Positions 10,022-19,772 of a DNA stretch of 23,928 nt are shown here, piece after piece (within the stretch, counting starts at the first letter, position 1; each line of letters begins with the position of its first letter). Source of the DNA: Glaciozyma antarctica PI12 (taxonomy: Eukaryota > Basidiomycota > Microbotryomycetes > Kriegeriales > Camptobasidiaceae); contig KZ627148.1 in assembly GCA_002917775.1 (NCBI GenBank), positions 1,565,241-1,589,168 on the forward strand, written 5' to 3'. The position numbers and the translations under genes were made by a program. A model generated the notes under the pieces. That model saw nothing but the letters and a program-made list of their open reading frames with translations. It made no database searches and was not told the origin of the DNA.

Positions 10022-10755
10022 ATGTCCACCAGCTCAACAAAGTGAGCCCCACGATCGTCAGCCACCCGCGCTCGGCAACAGGGCTAACTTCGGTGCTTTC
10101 TCCAGACGCGTTCGCCACGGAGAGGAGGACGAGGAGATCGCTTACCGCCTGCAAGTGATGGGAGCTCGCGAGGGAGCCATCAAGGGAACACTCGTTATGG
10201 GAACTCTCGTCGGTCAGTCCTTGCGCGCTCACACCACGAAAAGGGACGAACCCAAGCTGAATCTGGTGCAGCTTTGGCAAACTGGAGGTACGCCCGCGGT
10301 CTGGGCTTGGTGGGACGATGGGGCTGATGAGAGTGTTGTGCAGGTTCCCGATGGTGCGGAGGCAGACGCTCGCGGGCAAGGCGTTCTTGACGATGTGGGG
10401 AACGATCTTTGGTGTGCGTTCGGTCGTGTGGCGTCCTCTGTCCGTTCTCAAGCTGACGTCTCTCGCTTGCAGCTGGTTACTCATGCCGACAAGTACTTGC
10501 TGGCGTGGGAGCACGAGCACCGTGTCGCTTCAGAGGCCTGGCGCAGTCGAGCACGAACGGGTACGTTATCTCCCTCTCCCATCCCCCGATCCCCCGCTGA
10601 CACTCGTCGTAGAACTCGCGGCGCAAGGAACGGTACCTACGGAGACGACGATGCAGGCGTGGAAGATCGCAAAGGAGGAGGAGACGGCTAAGTTGGCGTC
10701 GATCAAGACGGTCAAGACGCCCTTAATGCAGGAGCTGGAGAACGCCAAGGCGTAA
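10022..10755 (+). CDS. Small two-helix mitochondrial membrane protein, Rcf2-like?
   Basis: Six exons give 147 residues: 10022-10041, 10106-10212, 10272-10287 (only 16 nt), 10344-10413, 10473-10560 and 10613-10755. All introns are 52-64 nt with good signals. The product has a polar start (RVRHGEEDEEIAYRLQ) and a first hydrophobic Gly-rich segment (EGAIKGTLVMGTLVGALANW). A basic loop (RFPMVRRQTLAGK) and a second hydrophobic segment (AFLTMWGTIFGLV) follow. The tail is long, charged and helical (WEHEHRVASEAWRSRAR). This order resembles the N-terminal HIG1-related part of yeast Rcf2 (respiratory supercomplex factor 2), which has a GxxEGALAG helix and a basic RRYPKFKPST loop. The C-terminal membrane pair of Rcf2 is absent. 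That it is mitochondrial is inferred from this resemblance alone. It converges on NDUFB9. Confidence 0.72.
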
Positions 10756-10991
10756 GCCAGGGTTTCGTTAGTAGTTTAATAGATCGTTCAGCACCCGCAA
10801 CGTCCGCACGAGAGAGCTTCGGAAGGAGAGGAACGACCTCGTCGACCCTGCTCGACGCTCCCCCGCTCTCCTCCTCCTCAGACACGCCCTGCTCAATCTG
10901 TTTTGACTCCAGCTCCTCGTTACACCATCGCGATACGGCTCCACCACCTTCGCCTCGCCTCCCCTCCTCCCCAACGGCTCTTGCCCTCCCT
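10756..10991. other. Convergent intergenic region
   Basis: This 236-bp stretch separates two convergent stop codons (TAA at 10753-10755 on plus, TAG at 10992-10994 on minus), so both transcripts must end in or across it. An open minus-strand frame continues through it down to 10768. That frame matters only if the alternative NDUFB9 acceptor is used. Confidence 0.5.
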
Positions 10992-11709
10992 CTAATGACT
11001 CCTGAACGCCTCCAACGCCTCGGCCTTCTCCTCCGCCGTAAACATCTTGGGCTGCGCGACGAAGCCCATCAGCCAACTGCCCTTCCTGCACTCGAGCAGT
11101 CAGAGAGAGAGAAAACGTACAGGCAAGTTCCGCTCCCTGCGCAACCGAAGAAGAAAGGAATCCCCAAGTCAGCACGCCGTCCTCGCCCACCCCGCAGAGT
11201 CGCCAACACGCACCACTTGGTCCCATCATTGAACATCGAAGCTGCGCGCAACCCATCAGCCCCCACTCGACCTCGCTCACGAAAAGGACGTACCCCGATA
11301 CGGATCCGGGTGGCTAAGCCTCTGGACCTCCTTCTCCGCCTCGTTCAACAGCCTCGCCACCGCGCGCGGGTCCTTGACCTCCCTATTCTTCTCGAACAAA
11401 ACTCGGATCTCGATCGCGCGGTTACGCCAGAGGTCCCGACGGACGTACCTGCTCTCTCTCGTCAGTCCGCGTGGGAGGAAGAGGAGGGAGGGCGTACCAG
11501 TCCTGGCTGCCTTTGAGGGCGCGGCGGTAGAGGTGCTGTTTGAGAGGTTGTTAGTGAGGGAGGAGGAGGGGGAGGAGGGAGGGCCGACCTGGACGTAGCG
11601 GCGGTGAGCTTGGGACTGGGGAAGAACGGGTTAGGACGGGAGGAGCGGCGGCGGGGAGGAGAAGGGGACGCACGAAGGGGGTGACGGCGGAGGCGGGTTT
11701 GGCGCTCAT
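10992..11709 (-). CDS. NDUFB9: Complex I LYR subunit NDUFB9 (B22)
   Basis: Seven exons on the minus strand: 11674-11709, 11589-11615, 11498-11535, 11294-11448, 11214-11241, 11121-11136 and 10992-11081, giving 129 residues. The product contains SQAHRRYVQHLYRRALKGSQ with the LYR motif, then DWYVRRDLWRNRAIEIRVLF, EKNREVKDPR, LSHPDPYR and GTKWERNLP. These match human NDUFB9 ([45 protein letters not shown]). The protein is an accessory subunit of the distal membrane arm of mitochondrial complex I and binds acyl-carrier protein. The last exon (GSWLMGFVAQPKM, AEEKAEALEAFRSH, stop) needs the acceptor AAG ending at 11082, which makes a 39-nt intron. A CAG four bases earlier would give a different C-terminus. 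Several exons are only 16-38 nt. Confidence 0.88.
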
Positions 11710-12050
11710 CGTTGTGTGGGGGTCGGGAGGCGGAGGAGGGGGAGGGAGGGGGAGGGGGAGGACTATTCGCTTGGTCGAGGAGTTCTTTCTTCTACTCGAG
11801 TACTTTCTCTCTCTCTCTCTCCGACTTCGCAAGAGCTGTGATGAAATCGCGTATGAATATGTGCAAAGTAACAAGGATATATCAAGAGAGAGAGGACGAG
11901 GAAAGGGCATCGAAAGGGGCGCTTCTAACGGCGACAAAAAACGAGGGGGGCTAAAGCACGACAGGGTGTAGGAAGGGCTCAAGGTGTGGAGAGGGTAGGA
12001 TTGACGAGGAATAAAGGTACGCTGCACGACACGGTGGTGGTGGGAGGGAG
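11710..12050 (-). promoter_or_regulatory. NDUFB9 promoter and ATF1 3' region
   Basis: This 341-bp gap lies between the NDUFB9 start and the ATF1 stop. A C/T-rich tract on the minus strand (G-rich at about 11718-11762 on plus) lies directly upstream of the NDUFB9 ATG. A short CT dinucleotide run lies near 11806-11822 on plus. No gene is seen. Confidence 0.45.
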
Positions 12051-14328
12051 CTAGAACCGCTGACCGAACTGCTGCTGCTGCTGCTGCATCATCATCCCAT
12101 TCTGGCTCGCCCGCCTATCGCTCCCTCCGTTCGCCGAGCTGATAGGGCAGTTCGAGTGCGCCGAGAGGATAGCGCGGAGGGAGGAGATCTCGTCCTTAAG
12201 GTTCGTGACGGTCGATTGAAGGGTGTCGTTGTCGGCGGTGAGGAACTCGACTTTGGACTGAAGGTTGGCGAGCCAGGCCTTTTTGCGTTGACGACATTTG
12301 AGCGCGGCTGCGAACGACGACGACGTTAGCGAAACGATTACGAACGAACGAGGGAAAGGAGTAACGCACCTTGTCGATTCCTCTCGAGGAAGTTCTTCCT
12401 CTTCTCCTCCTCCGTCTCATTCGGGTTATGCGCCTGAGGACTCATACTCCCCTCCTCTCCAGGATCATCAAAATCGTCCATCTCCTCCTCCCTCTCCGCC
12501 GCCTTCCCCTTCTTCCCCTTCTTCGCCACCGGGCCCTTCTTCTCCTCGTCCCCCTTCTTCCTCTTGTTCCCCCCCGCAGCAACCCTCTTCCCCTTCCCAC
12601 TCGTCGCCGGACTCTCTTTCGTCGACTCGGGTTTCGGAGCTACGACGGGGGCGATACCGTTCAGAGCCGAAGTCCCGATCGCGTCGTCGACTGGGACGGG
12701 GAAGCCTGGGCCGGAGAGGTTCGAGAGAGCGGCGGCGGCGACGACGGCGTCGTCGTTATGAGTCGACGAGAGGTCTTGCGCTTGGGAGAGGAGGTAGAGA
12801 GGGTTTTGGTTCGAGTACGCTTGAGGTTGGTGCGACTGCTGGTGCTGCTGCTGATGATGGAGTTGCTGCTGCATGAGTTGGTGCTGCTGTTGCTGTTGCT
12901 GCTGCGTCATGGGCGGGTACCCACTTTGCATGTGCGGGTTGTTGGCGAGTTGGAGAGGGTGCATCGACTGGGGCATGATCGATCGTGGAGGTGGCTGCTG
13001 TGACGCGGGTCGATGGAGGAGAGGAGCGGGAGGTCCTTGGACGTGCTGAGGCGTAAAGTCGCGGAGCTGTTGCTGGTGCTGCTGATGCGCGAGTTGGTGC
13101 TGCTGAACTTGCATATGCTGTTGCTGCTGCTGCTGTCCGCGAGGGTCGATTTGGCTCCTCGTCGACGAGACGATCCCACCCTTGCCGTCCGTCGCGCGCG
13201 CGAAGCTCGCCTCGAAATAGTTCCCCTCGTTCGCGCCCTCGTGCGGTCGAGAACCTCCTCCTCCCATCCCAGCCGCCATCGCGGCGTCCGACGTTCCGGG
13301 CGTGTTGTTCGTCATCATCGCGAAGAGGGCGGCGGTGGCGGGGGAAGGAGGGGGGAACGAGACGCTGTTGCCGCCGACGAGGGGAGTGAGGCCGGTTCGC
13401 ATCATGCTGGGGTCGAAGATGGAGCTCGAGACGGTGTGCGAAGGGCCGCTGAGGAGGGAGGGGGAGAGGGGGCCGGTGCGAAGCGAGTCGGAGCCCCATC
13501 CGAACCCTTGCAGCTCGCTCGCCGCGCCGGGAGACTCGATGAGGGAGAGGGGAGGGAGTTTGGGGATTCCGCCAGAGTTGGTGCGAGGGTTGGTCGGGAC
13601 GGGGCTGGTCGATCGTGCGCGACGAGGGGGGAGGCCGGAGGAGGGACCGGCGATGGCGTTGACGGTCGGTCCGCGAGCTTTTACGTAGTCGAACGAGTGC
13701 TCGGTGGGGCCGGACGAGGGGCGAGGACCGGAGAAGGACTGTTCGAAAGGGTTGGGTTCGAATTCGAGACCGTTCGAGTCGCCCGTAAAGGCTCCTCCTC
13801 GCGAGATGGGATCGGAGGAAGCGCGAATGTGTCGAGTTAGGGCTGCGGGTGGAAAGAACACCGAGTCAGTTCGCAAGTTCATAAAGCAGCCTGGTGGACG
13901 GTCGCCCTTTGCGCACGCCTTTGTGCGTCTTCCCTCGTCCCGCTCCCTCTCCAGTCTCTTCCCAGTCTACCGTGCCTCCACCATCGTGATAGTCCTTCGC
14001 ACACCAGTCCCTTAAACGAGCAGGAAGCGCCCCTACGATCTTCATCCCAGGTAGACTTTGCTCCCCCCCGGACGACCCTTCCCAGCACGACCGCGTGCAC
14101 GCGACAAGGTTCCCTCCCCTCTTCTCCCTTCCCAGATCCCTCCGCGATGCCGTAAAAGAAACGGCAAGACTAACGCATTCCCTCGTCCCGCTTTGTACCC
14201 ATCCCTTCCGGAGAATCGTCTTGGAGGCCAAACATGGAGAAATCGCCGTTTGGAATGAACGAGGTCGGGTCGGCCGGTGGAGCGGGAGGAGGAGGTGCTT
14301 GTCTTGACCGAGTACTGATACCTGCCAT
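12051..14328 (-). CDS. ATF1: Atf1/AtfA-type bZIP stress transcription factor
   Basis: Three exons (14199-14328, 12370-13842, 12051-12307) give 619 residues. The basic region and zipper lie at about 520-590: EEEKRKNFLERNRQAALKC, RQRKKAWLANLQSKVEFL, then heptad leucines. This is nearly the same as fission yeast Atf1 (EEKRKSFLERNRQAALKCRQ). The CPIS after the zipper echoes CPVA there. Upstream, FEPNPFEQSFSG (about 72-83), LTPLVGGNSVSFPPPSPATA and GNYFEASF match the N-terminal stress segment of Atf1. The middle is Gln/His-rich. The protein is a nuclear CREB/ATF factor controlled by the Sty1/Hog1 MAP kinase in relatives. The N-terminal exon (SFIPNGDFSMFGLQDDSPEG) is joined through an unusually long 356-nt intron (13843-14198) with a GTACAA donor, so that join is the weakest part. 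The bZIP intron (12308-12369) is clean. Confidence 0.92.
12833..13138. repeat. CAG/CTG-rich trinucleotide tracts in ATF1
   Basis: Several interrupted CTG runs on plus (CAG on the coding strand), near 12836-12906 and 13064-13135, encode the Gln/His-rich linker of ATF1. A further run at about 12068-12086 encodes a six-Gln tract near the C-terminus. Such tracts often vary in length between strains. Confidence 0.75.
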
Positions 14329-14858
14329 GCGGCTACGGGAGTGGATGGATGACTGGAGGGCGGTCGTTGGGGAGGGCGGGAGAGGGGTGTGTCGGACGGC
14401 GGGTTTTTTTCGAGCAGGAGGTGACTAAACTGTGGGATGGAGTGGCGGTGGTCGAGTGGTAGGGCGGGGAGGGGATTAGTTTTACTGTTTGTAGGGTTGC
14501 GGTCTCCGAGGGGGGATTGGGTTGTTTTCCTGCAACGAGATCTCGAGTGATGACGAGCCGAGGGGGAGAAGAGAGCAGCAAGAGATGACGCAGAGGAAAG
14601 TTCACAGAAATAATATTAAATTTACACAAAAGTTTCACAGGGTTCGCTCAGCGAGCTCTTCCTTCGCAGGGGAGGACACCCGCACAGCATCTCAGCCAGC
14701 GGTGCATTCCCCGGAAACAGAAACAGCTCCAGTCAAGCGTCGCCAGGTCGGCCTCGTTTCAGATCTGCCTCGTTGCAGACAAGGTCACTCTCCGCACAAC
14801 ACTCTGCGCCAACGACCGCTTTTATTCCCAGCATACTCCCCCCCCCCCCCCCCCCCCC
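14329..14858 (-). other. ATF1 upstream region; G21 run after mS42/43 stop
   Basis: This 530-bp gap serves as ATF1 promoter and as the 3' end of the mS42/43 gene. Positions 14838-14858 are 21 consecutive C on plus, hence G21 in the mS42/43 transcript starting directly after its TGA (14859-14861). A short AT-rich patch lies at about 14609-14636, unusual for this DNA. No gene is seen. Confidence 0.5.
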
Positions 14859-15957
14859 TCAAATCCTACTCGACGACTCCGAGTACTTCTCAAACTTCTC
14901 CTCGACCGCCTTCCAATCGACCGCCTTCCACCAGTTCTTGACGTACTCCTCGCGACCCCACACTCCGTAATCGGCCAAGTAGCAATGAGGATGCACGCTC
15001 AAGCACAACAACGGCTGGAGGTTCTTTCCTTGGGTACTCGTCCTGTTCGTCATCGACCTCATCGGCGGCGTAATCAACGAGCTCGCCAAATCGATCCTGC
15101 TCGCTCCATCCTCCCTCGCGTCCCCACTCCGCTCCTTGGGCTCCTTCTCCGTCGCCACCCACTCGCTCTTCACCTCGACCTCCTTCTCCGGCTCCGGGAT
15201 CGCCTCGCCCAAAACGCGAAGGTTGTGCCCACCGGGGAGGAGCTGCTTCCGCTCGTGCACGAGGACAGTTCCGCCCGCGTACGTGCCTACGACGCCTAGG
15301 GCGTTGCCTTCCGCGACGAGCCAGATGTAAGCGCCCGAGGAGGGGTGGAGGCCCGCCACGTGAGAGGAGAAGTGGGAGAAGAGGGAGGGGAACGACTTGA
15401 GGGGCGAGGCTCGGAGGGCTTGGGAGAGGGCGTGGTTCGGGTCGAGAGGGGATTGGGAGGAAGGCTCGACGGGGGTGGCGTTGGGGGTCTGCGGGAAAGG
15501 ACAGGGCTTAGGCGGGCTTCCGAGGAGAGGGAGAGAGCAGGGACGACGCACGAGGGTGGAGAGGAAGAAGCTGTTGTTGAGCGCTTCGCTGGCGTAGTTG
15601 AACACGAGCGCTTGCGTAGGGTCCGACGCCGTCTGCCTGACCGTCTGCAGCACCGAAAGTCCCTCATACTCAGTCCCTAAACGCCCACCCGACAAAAAAG
15701 TCAGCTCCCTCCTCCCCGTCTGCTCCCGAGACGAACAACGCACCTCGTACGAGCTCGTTTAACCGACTCAAAATCCCCTGCTGCCAGTCCATCGCTACCG
15801 TCTTGAGAGCTGAGGGGGAGAGGAAGGAGCCGACGCCGGCTTCGAGCGAGTAGGGGAGAGGCACGCGTTCGTGTAGGCATCGGCGGATGGCGAGGGCGGG
15901 GGAGAGGGAGGAGGCCGCTTGCCGCAGAGTGGGGCGGAGGGTTCGGAAGGCTGCCAT
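14859..15957 (-). CDS. Mitoribosomal small-subunit protein mS42/mS43 (SOD fold)
   Basis: Three exons (15744-15957, 15552-15676, 14859-15488) give 322 residues. The N-terminus (MAAFRTLRPTLRQAASS) is a mitochondrial presequence. The rest is a degenerate Fe/Mn superoxide-dismutase fold: HERVPLPYSLEAGVGSFLS, LVFNYASEALNNSFFLSTL, AYIWLVAEGNALGVVGTYAG, then LQPLLCLSVHPHCYLADYG and EYVKNWWKAVDWKAVEEKF. In fungi this architecture belongs to the 37S proteins Rsm26 (mS42) and Mrp1 (mS43); I cannot decide which. The SOD metal ligands are largely gone: NHS is replaced by NNS, and DVWEH by SVHPH. This fits a structural ribosomal protein and argues against enzyme activity. A linker (about 115-150) and a second insert with charged repeats (about 225-275) lengthen it relative to SOD. 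Confidence 0.87.
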
Positions 15958-17311
15958 CGCGTGCTGTGGAGGTCGAGAGAGTTGAGATCGGGCGGAACCT
16001 CGTCCCTCCTCCAAGTTGTGAACCTCCTCCTCCGACTCCTTTGACTCCTACCACTTCCCCCTCCTTTCTATTTCACTCGTGCCAGCGTCTAGTACTTCGC
16101 CGACGCCCTGCCAGCCAGCCGCCGAGCCTCCGACGCCCACCAATCGCCTCCGCAAACTCTGCCCGACCCGACCAGCTTCAACGCGCCGTCGCTCGCCTTC
16201 CTGGCCGCCCAGCCGCCCCAGCAGCGAACTCTACACGCGCGCACCACCTGGTACTGCGATCCCACTTGAGGCGTGATCACTTCAGTGCACTACGCTGTCA
16301 TAAAATCCTGCTCGGGAGTAAATTCTTCGATGGAGCTGGAACGGACTGCTTTCAGGTGCTGAGGGATGGGTCGCGACGAGCAAGGAGAGGAGCCGCGAGC
16401 GAGTTCGGGATTTGGCTGAGGAGGAACGGCTTGCTGAGGCTTTGTGCGCTATCGGATCTAGTGAGCTCCCTTCATGCCCTTCTCGCTCCGAGACTAACCC
16501 TGCCCTTCACAGCTCGTCTCCCTGCGGCGCGTTCCTCCTTCCCTCCACCCCACTTCACCCACACAAGCTTCTCCAGGTCGACGTCGTTGCTAGCACCCCA
16601 CGCACGGCGCCGACACACTGATCCTCTGTGATCTCGAAAGCAAGAGCGATGGTCCTTCTACTCACCAGACACAAGAGCCTCATTGGCTATGATGTGATTC
16701 GGTCCAAGAAGTAGCCTGCATTCCAATTTTGTCGTAGCCCTTCTTTGCGTGGAATCGAGTGGCGTGACGTTTTCTCGATACCTTTTTCGGTGGGAGCGAT
16801 GCAGCGAGTGGAGGGCGGCTACGAGGCTTTGATGAATGCTCTGGCCTCGTTCTCTGCTCTCCTGGGGGAAGCTGATCCCTAGAATGTCCGCGCGACACCG
16901 CGACTCGACCACTCGCTCCTGAGCTTCGCACACGACCGAGGCGTATCGAAGGTCTACAAAGCGGTGTACGCGAAGCTCCTAACTAGGCATTCCAGAGGCG
17001 ACATTTGGGATGGATCTACCGCGCAGAGCAGCTCGTTCGGCACCTCCTCGCTCCCCTCGCCCGCGCGACGGATCTCTGGCCCCACCGCACGCACATTTTT
17101 GCAATCCATGTATCCCAAACACAGCTCCAGAACGCACCACGACAAGTGCCTCTCGCGCAGGATCTCCGAAGGTCCCGAACAACGGAGGAAGCGAGTGCCT
17201 GGACAGCGACCCGTCAAATCCCCTCTCAGCAAGCCCCAAAAAAGCTGCTGCTCTCGCTCCCACCTGCTCAACGATAACTAGAGAGATACCTTGCACCCTC
17301 CCCAACTCTCG
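15958..17311. other. 1.35-kb region without a supported gene
   Basis: This lies between the mS42/43 start and the MAM3 stop, both on minus, and must include the mS42/43 promoter. Open frames exist on both strands (15966-16631 on plus; 16954-17271 and 16658-16933 on minus), but none starts with ATG, and none resembles a family I know. An intron-like GTGAGC...CTAAC...CACAG lies at 16461-16512 on plus, after a plausible stretch (DLAEEERLAEALCAIGS). A poorly conserved or non-coding transcript therefore remains possible. No tRNA fold was found by eye. Confidence 0.4.
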
Positions 17312-19772
17312 TTACTTTTTCCCCCCAATCAACGGACTCGACTCCCCAGCCTCCTGCTCCTCCTCTCTCCCCACAATCGCACTCCCCTCCGGACTCCCAT
17401 AATACAACGGCGTGACCTCCTGACTCTCTTCCGCCGCCCCCTCAGCGCGCGCGACGAACGCGGAACGACGTTCGGGCATCCCACCGCCTCGAGTCTTGAT
17501 TTTCGAAAACGCTTTAGAGGCGGTGGAGGCGTCGACGGTACTCCCGTAATCCGTGTTTTGGCGATAGACCTTGCGGCGCTCGATTACGCCTAGGAGGAGT
17601 TAGTGGGGTCTGGGAAGGGGAGAGGAAGGACGGACCTTGGATGAGGGGGGCGAGAGCTTGGTTCGCTGCGACGCGTTTTGCGGGTCCGCGAATCACCTTC
17701 TGTGGACGGGAACGAGAGTCAGCGATGAAGAAGCGTGGAGGAGTGAAGTTGAACGAACAATCTTGTTCGCGAGATCGACGTAGAGGTCCGTCTCGTCGAC
17801 AATCTCCTCGCCGACTGCGATGCTCAATCGTTAGTTTCGTTCAAAGATGAACGAGATCACGTCGACGTACTCATCTCCTCGATAACGTCTTCGAGACTGA
17901 CGACGCCAATCGCACCACCTTCACGCCCAGGAGTCTGCGTAACCAACCCCGTCAGCATGCGCGCATCTCACACGATCGCAGGACTCACAGTCGTCACGAG
18001 AAGGATGTGCGACCTCCCTTGTTGGAAATAGTTGAGCGCATCGAGGCAGGTAGAGTCGGGTCCAGTTTCGGGGAGGACGGAGAGGGGGAAGGAACTGATG
18101 GGTTTCGCTTGAGAGGGGTCGTACGAGATGAGCTTTCAGACGAGCGTTAGCGGTCTTGTCGGGAGCTGAGAAGCGGCTCGCGCACCTTCTTGACGATCAG
18201 CATGCCTTGGTAGTTGAGCTTGTCGTCGGGGTGATGGATAGGAATACGGGAGTGGCCGAGAGCGAGGATCTGAGCGAGTCGCGTCAGCTCCGCTACTAAC
18301 CGATCCACAGGAGCCATCGCACCTCGTCAACCTTGTCCTGGTCCAAAATACTGTTCGAGGAGAGGGAATAGATATCCTCGACTGCGAGAAAGCGGTCAGC
18401 CAGCGTCGAATGCGCGCAAGGGAGGCGGCGACGAACTGGGAGTCATGATCAAGCTGACGGGCTTGTCGGACAGCTCGAGTACAGCTGAGATGATTGTAAC
18501 TTCGTCCTCGTTGAGAGTCTCGGTGCCAAGATCTAGGTGGCCAGCGTTGAGCGCAAGTCCGAGAGCAAGCGCGGGAGGACGGCCAACTCACGACGATGCA
18601 GTCCCACAAACGTCTTGAGCTCAGCTTTCTTGTACGTCGTGCCGTGACTCTTCCCCAGAAGGTAGTCGAGGAGCTTGGCGATGGGCCAGGCGATTGGGAA
18701 CTCGATATACATCTAGGAGAGGGAGGAACGTATGAGCAGGAGTCGCCCTTTGGGAATCGGGAGAGGTCACGCACGAGAGCGAGAACAAAAGGCGTGCAGA
18801 CGGCGCCGATACGAAGGCCGTAGCGTGCGCAGAGTGATTGCGGAATGACCTGGGGAGAGCTTCAGTCCGAGTGGCGCGGGGCGAGGCGGGTGAGAACGAA
18901 CCTCTCCAAAGATAACGACTGCGGGAGTGAGAATGGTTAGTGTGTGCGACAGGTCGTGCGCGGGGTGCTGTGACGTACTGAGGCAGGTAGAGACCACGAC
19001 TGCGCCGACTCCTCCGCCGAGCACCGAGTCGAGAAAGATGGCTATGGACGGGAGCGATAAGCTGGCTGATCGAGACAAGGGAAGATGCCAGACGTACGAA
19101 GGGATTCGTTTACCACTACGTTGGAAAGCAGCAAGCACACGAGCACCCAGTGCCTTCCACGTTCGAGCAGTCTTAGCACCTTGACCGCGTCCTTCCTCTC
19201 TCGCTCGGAGCCAGAGGTCGACATGACTTGGAGGTTGACCATATCCAGTCCTGTTCGCTTCGTTAGCTATCGTGCCTGCTGGCCATAGAGCACTGCAGCA
19301 GCTTACCCATCAAGCCAAGCGCTGAGAGAGGAGGCATCGTTAGCTTCCTTCAGCAGGGCGCGAAGGGAGGGATCTACGCACTCAAACCAGCAAACACTCC
19401 TCCCATGATGACCAGCACAGCAACGATAATCAACTTGTAGTAGTACGCTGTGACGAGAACGTTAGCTGCCTCCCTCCTCTCAAGGACCTGTCCACACGTG
19501 TTGCCCTGCGTCCTCCAGCTGTTCCCTCAAGCTGTCCCTCCCTCCCTCGGTTTAACAGCATCGCGTTGTCCTCCAGACCATCTCCGCGGCCTCTTTCGCC
19601 CGTCGAACGCACCTTTCGATCCAAGCTTGGGTCCCTCGTGCTCCATCGCCTCAGCGATCCATGCCGCCGTCGGCGCCGCTCGAACGGAGAGTAGCGGTGC
19701 AGTCGAGGTGAGGAGGAGGGCAAGCTTGGTTAGGGCTGGTGCGAGCGTGCGTCTTCGATTGCTGAGGTCCAT
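17312..19772 (-). CDS. MAM3: MAM3/CNNM-type DUF21-CBS metal transporter
   Basis: Sixteen exons give 504 residues. From the start they are 19613-19772, 19382-19447, 19307-19321 (15 nt), 19098-19250, 18979-19041, 18902-18918 (17 nt), 18775-18849, 18592-18712, 18437-18532, 18323-18381, 18186-18269, 17989-18132, 17871-17934, 17759-17814, 17636-17699 and 17312-17589. A signal-like start ([17 protein letters not shown]) precedes the DUF21 membrane domain (about 55-225), with [19 protein letters not shown], the hallmark [29 protein letters not shown] and [21 protein letters not shown] pair (about 245-385) follows: [26 protein letters not shown] and [20 protein letters not shown]. The tail is polar. 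Yeast Mam3 (706 aa) is vacuolar and affects manganese and magnesium handling; animal CNNMs move Mg2+. Metal and membrane here are inferred from family. Confidence 0.93.

Noticed and set aside
10768-11085. Long minus-strand frame at the NDUFB9 3' end as a separate gene
   Set aside because: It overlaps NDUFB9 exon 7 and has no start of its own. It is kept only as the possible alternative C-terminus.
13013-13840. 275-codon plus-strand frame opposite ATF1
   Set aside because: It is a shadow of the GC-rich, CAG-rich ATF1 coding sequence on the other strand.
15966-16631. 221-codon plus-strand open frame beside the mS42/43 start
   Set aside because: There is no ATG start, the composition is biased, and the only intron-like signals inside it would break the frame.
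16658-17271. Two minus-strand open frames (16954-17271 and 16658-16933) that might be one gene
   Set aside because: Neither starts with ATG, no good splice joins them in frame, and neither resembles a known family.
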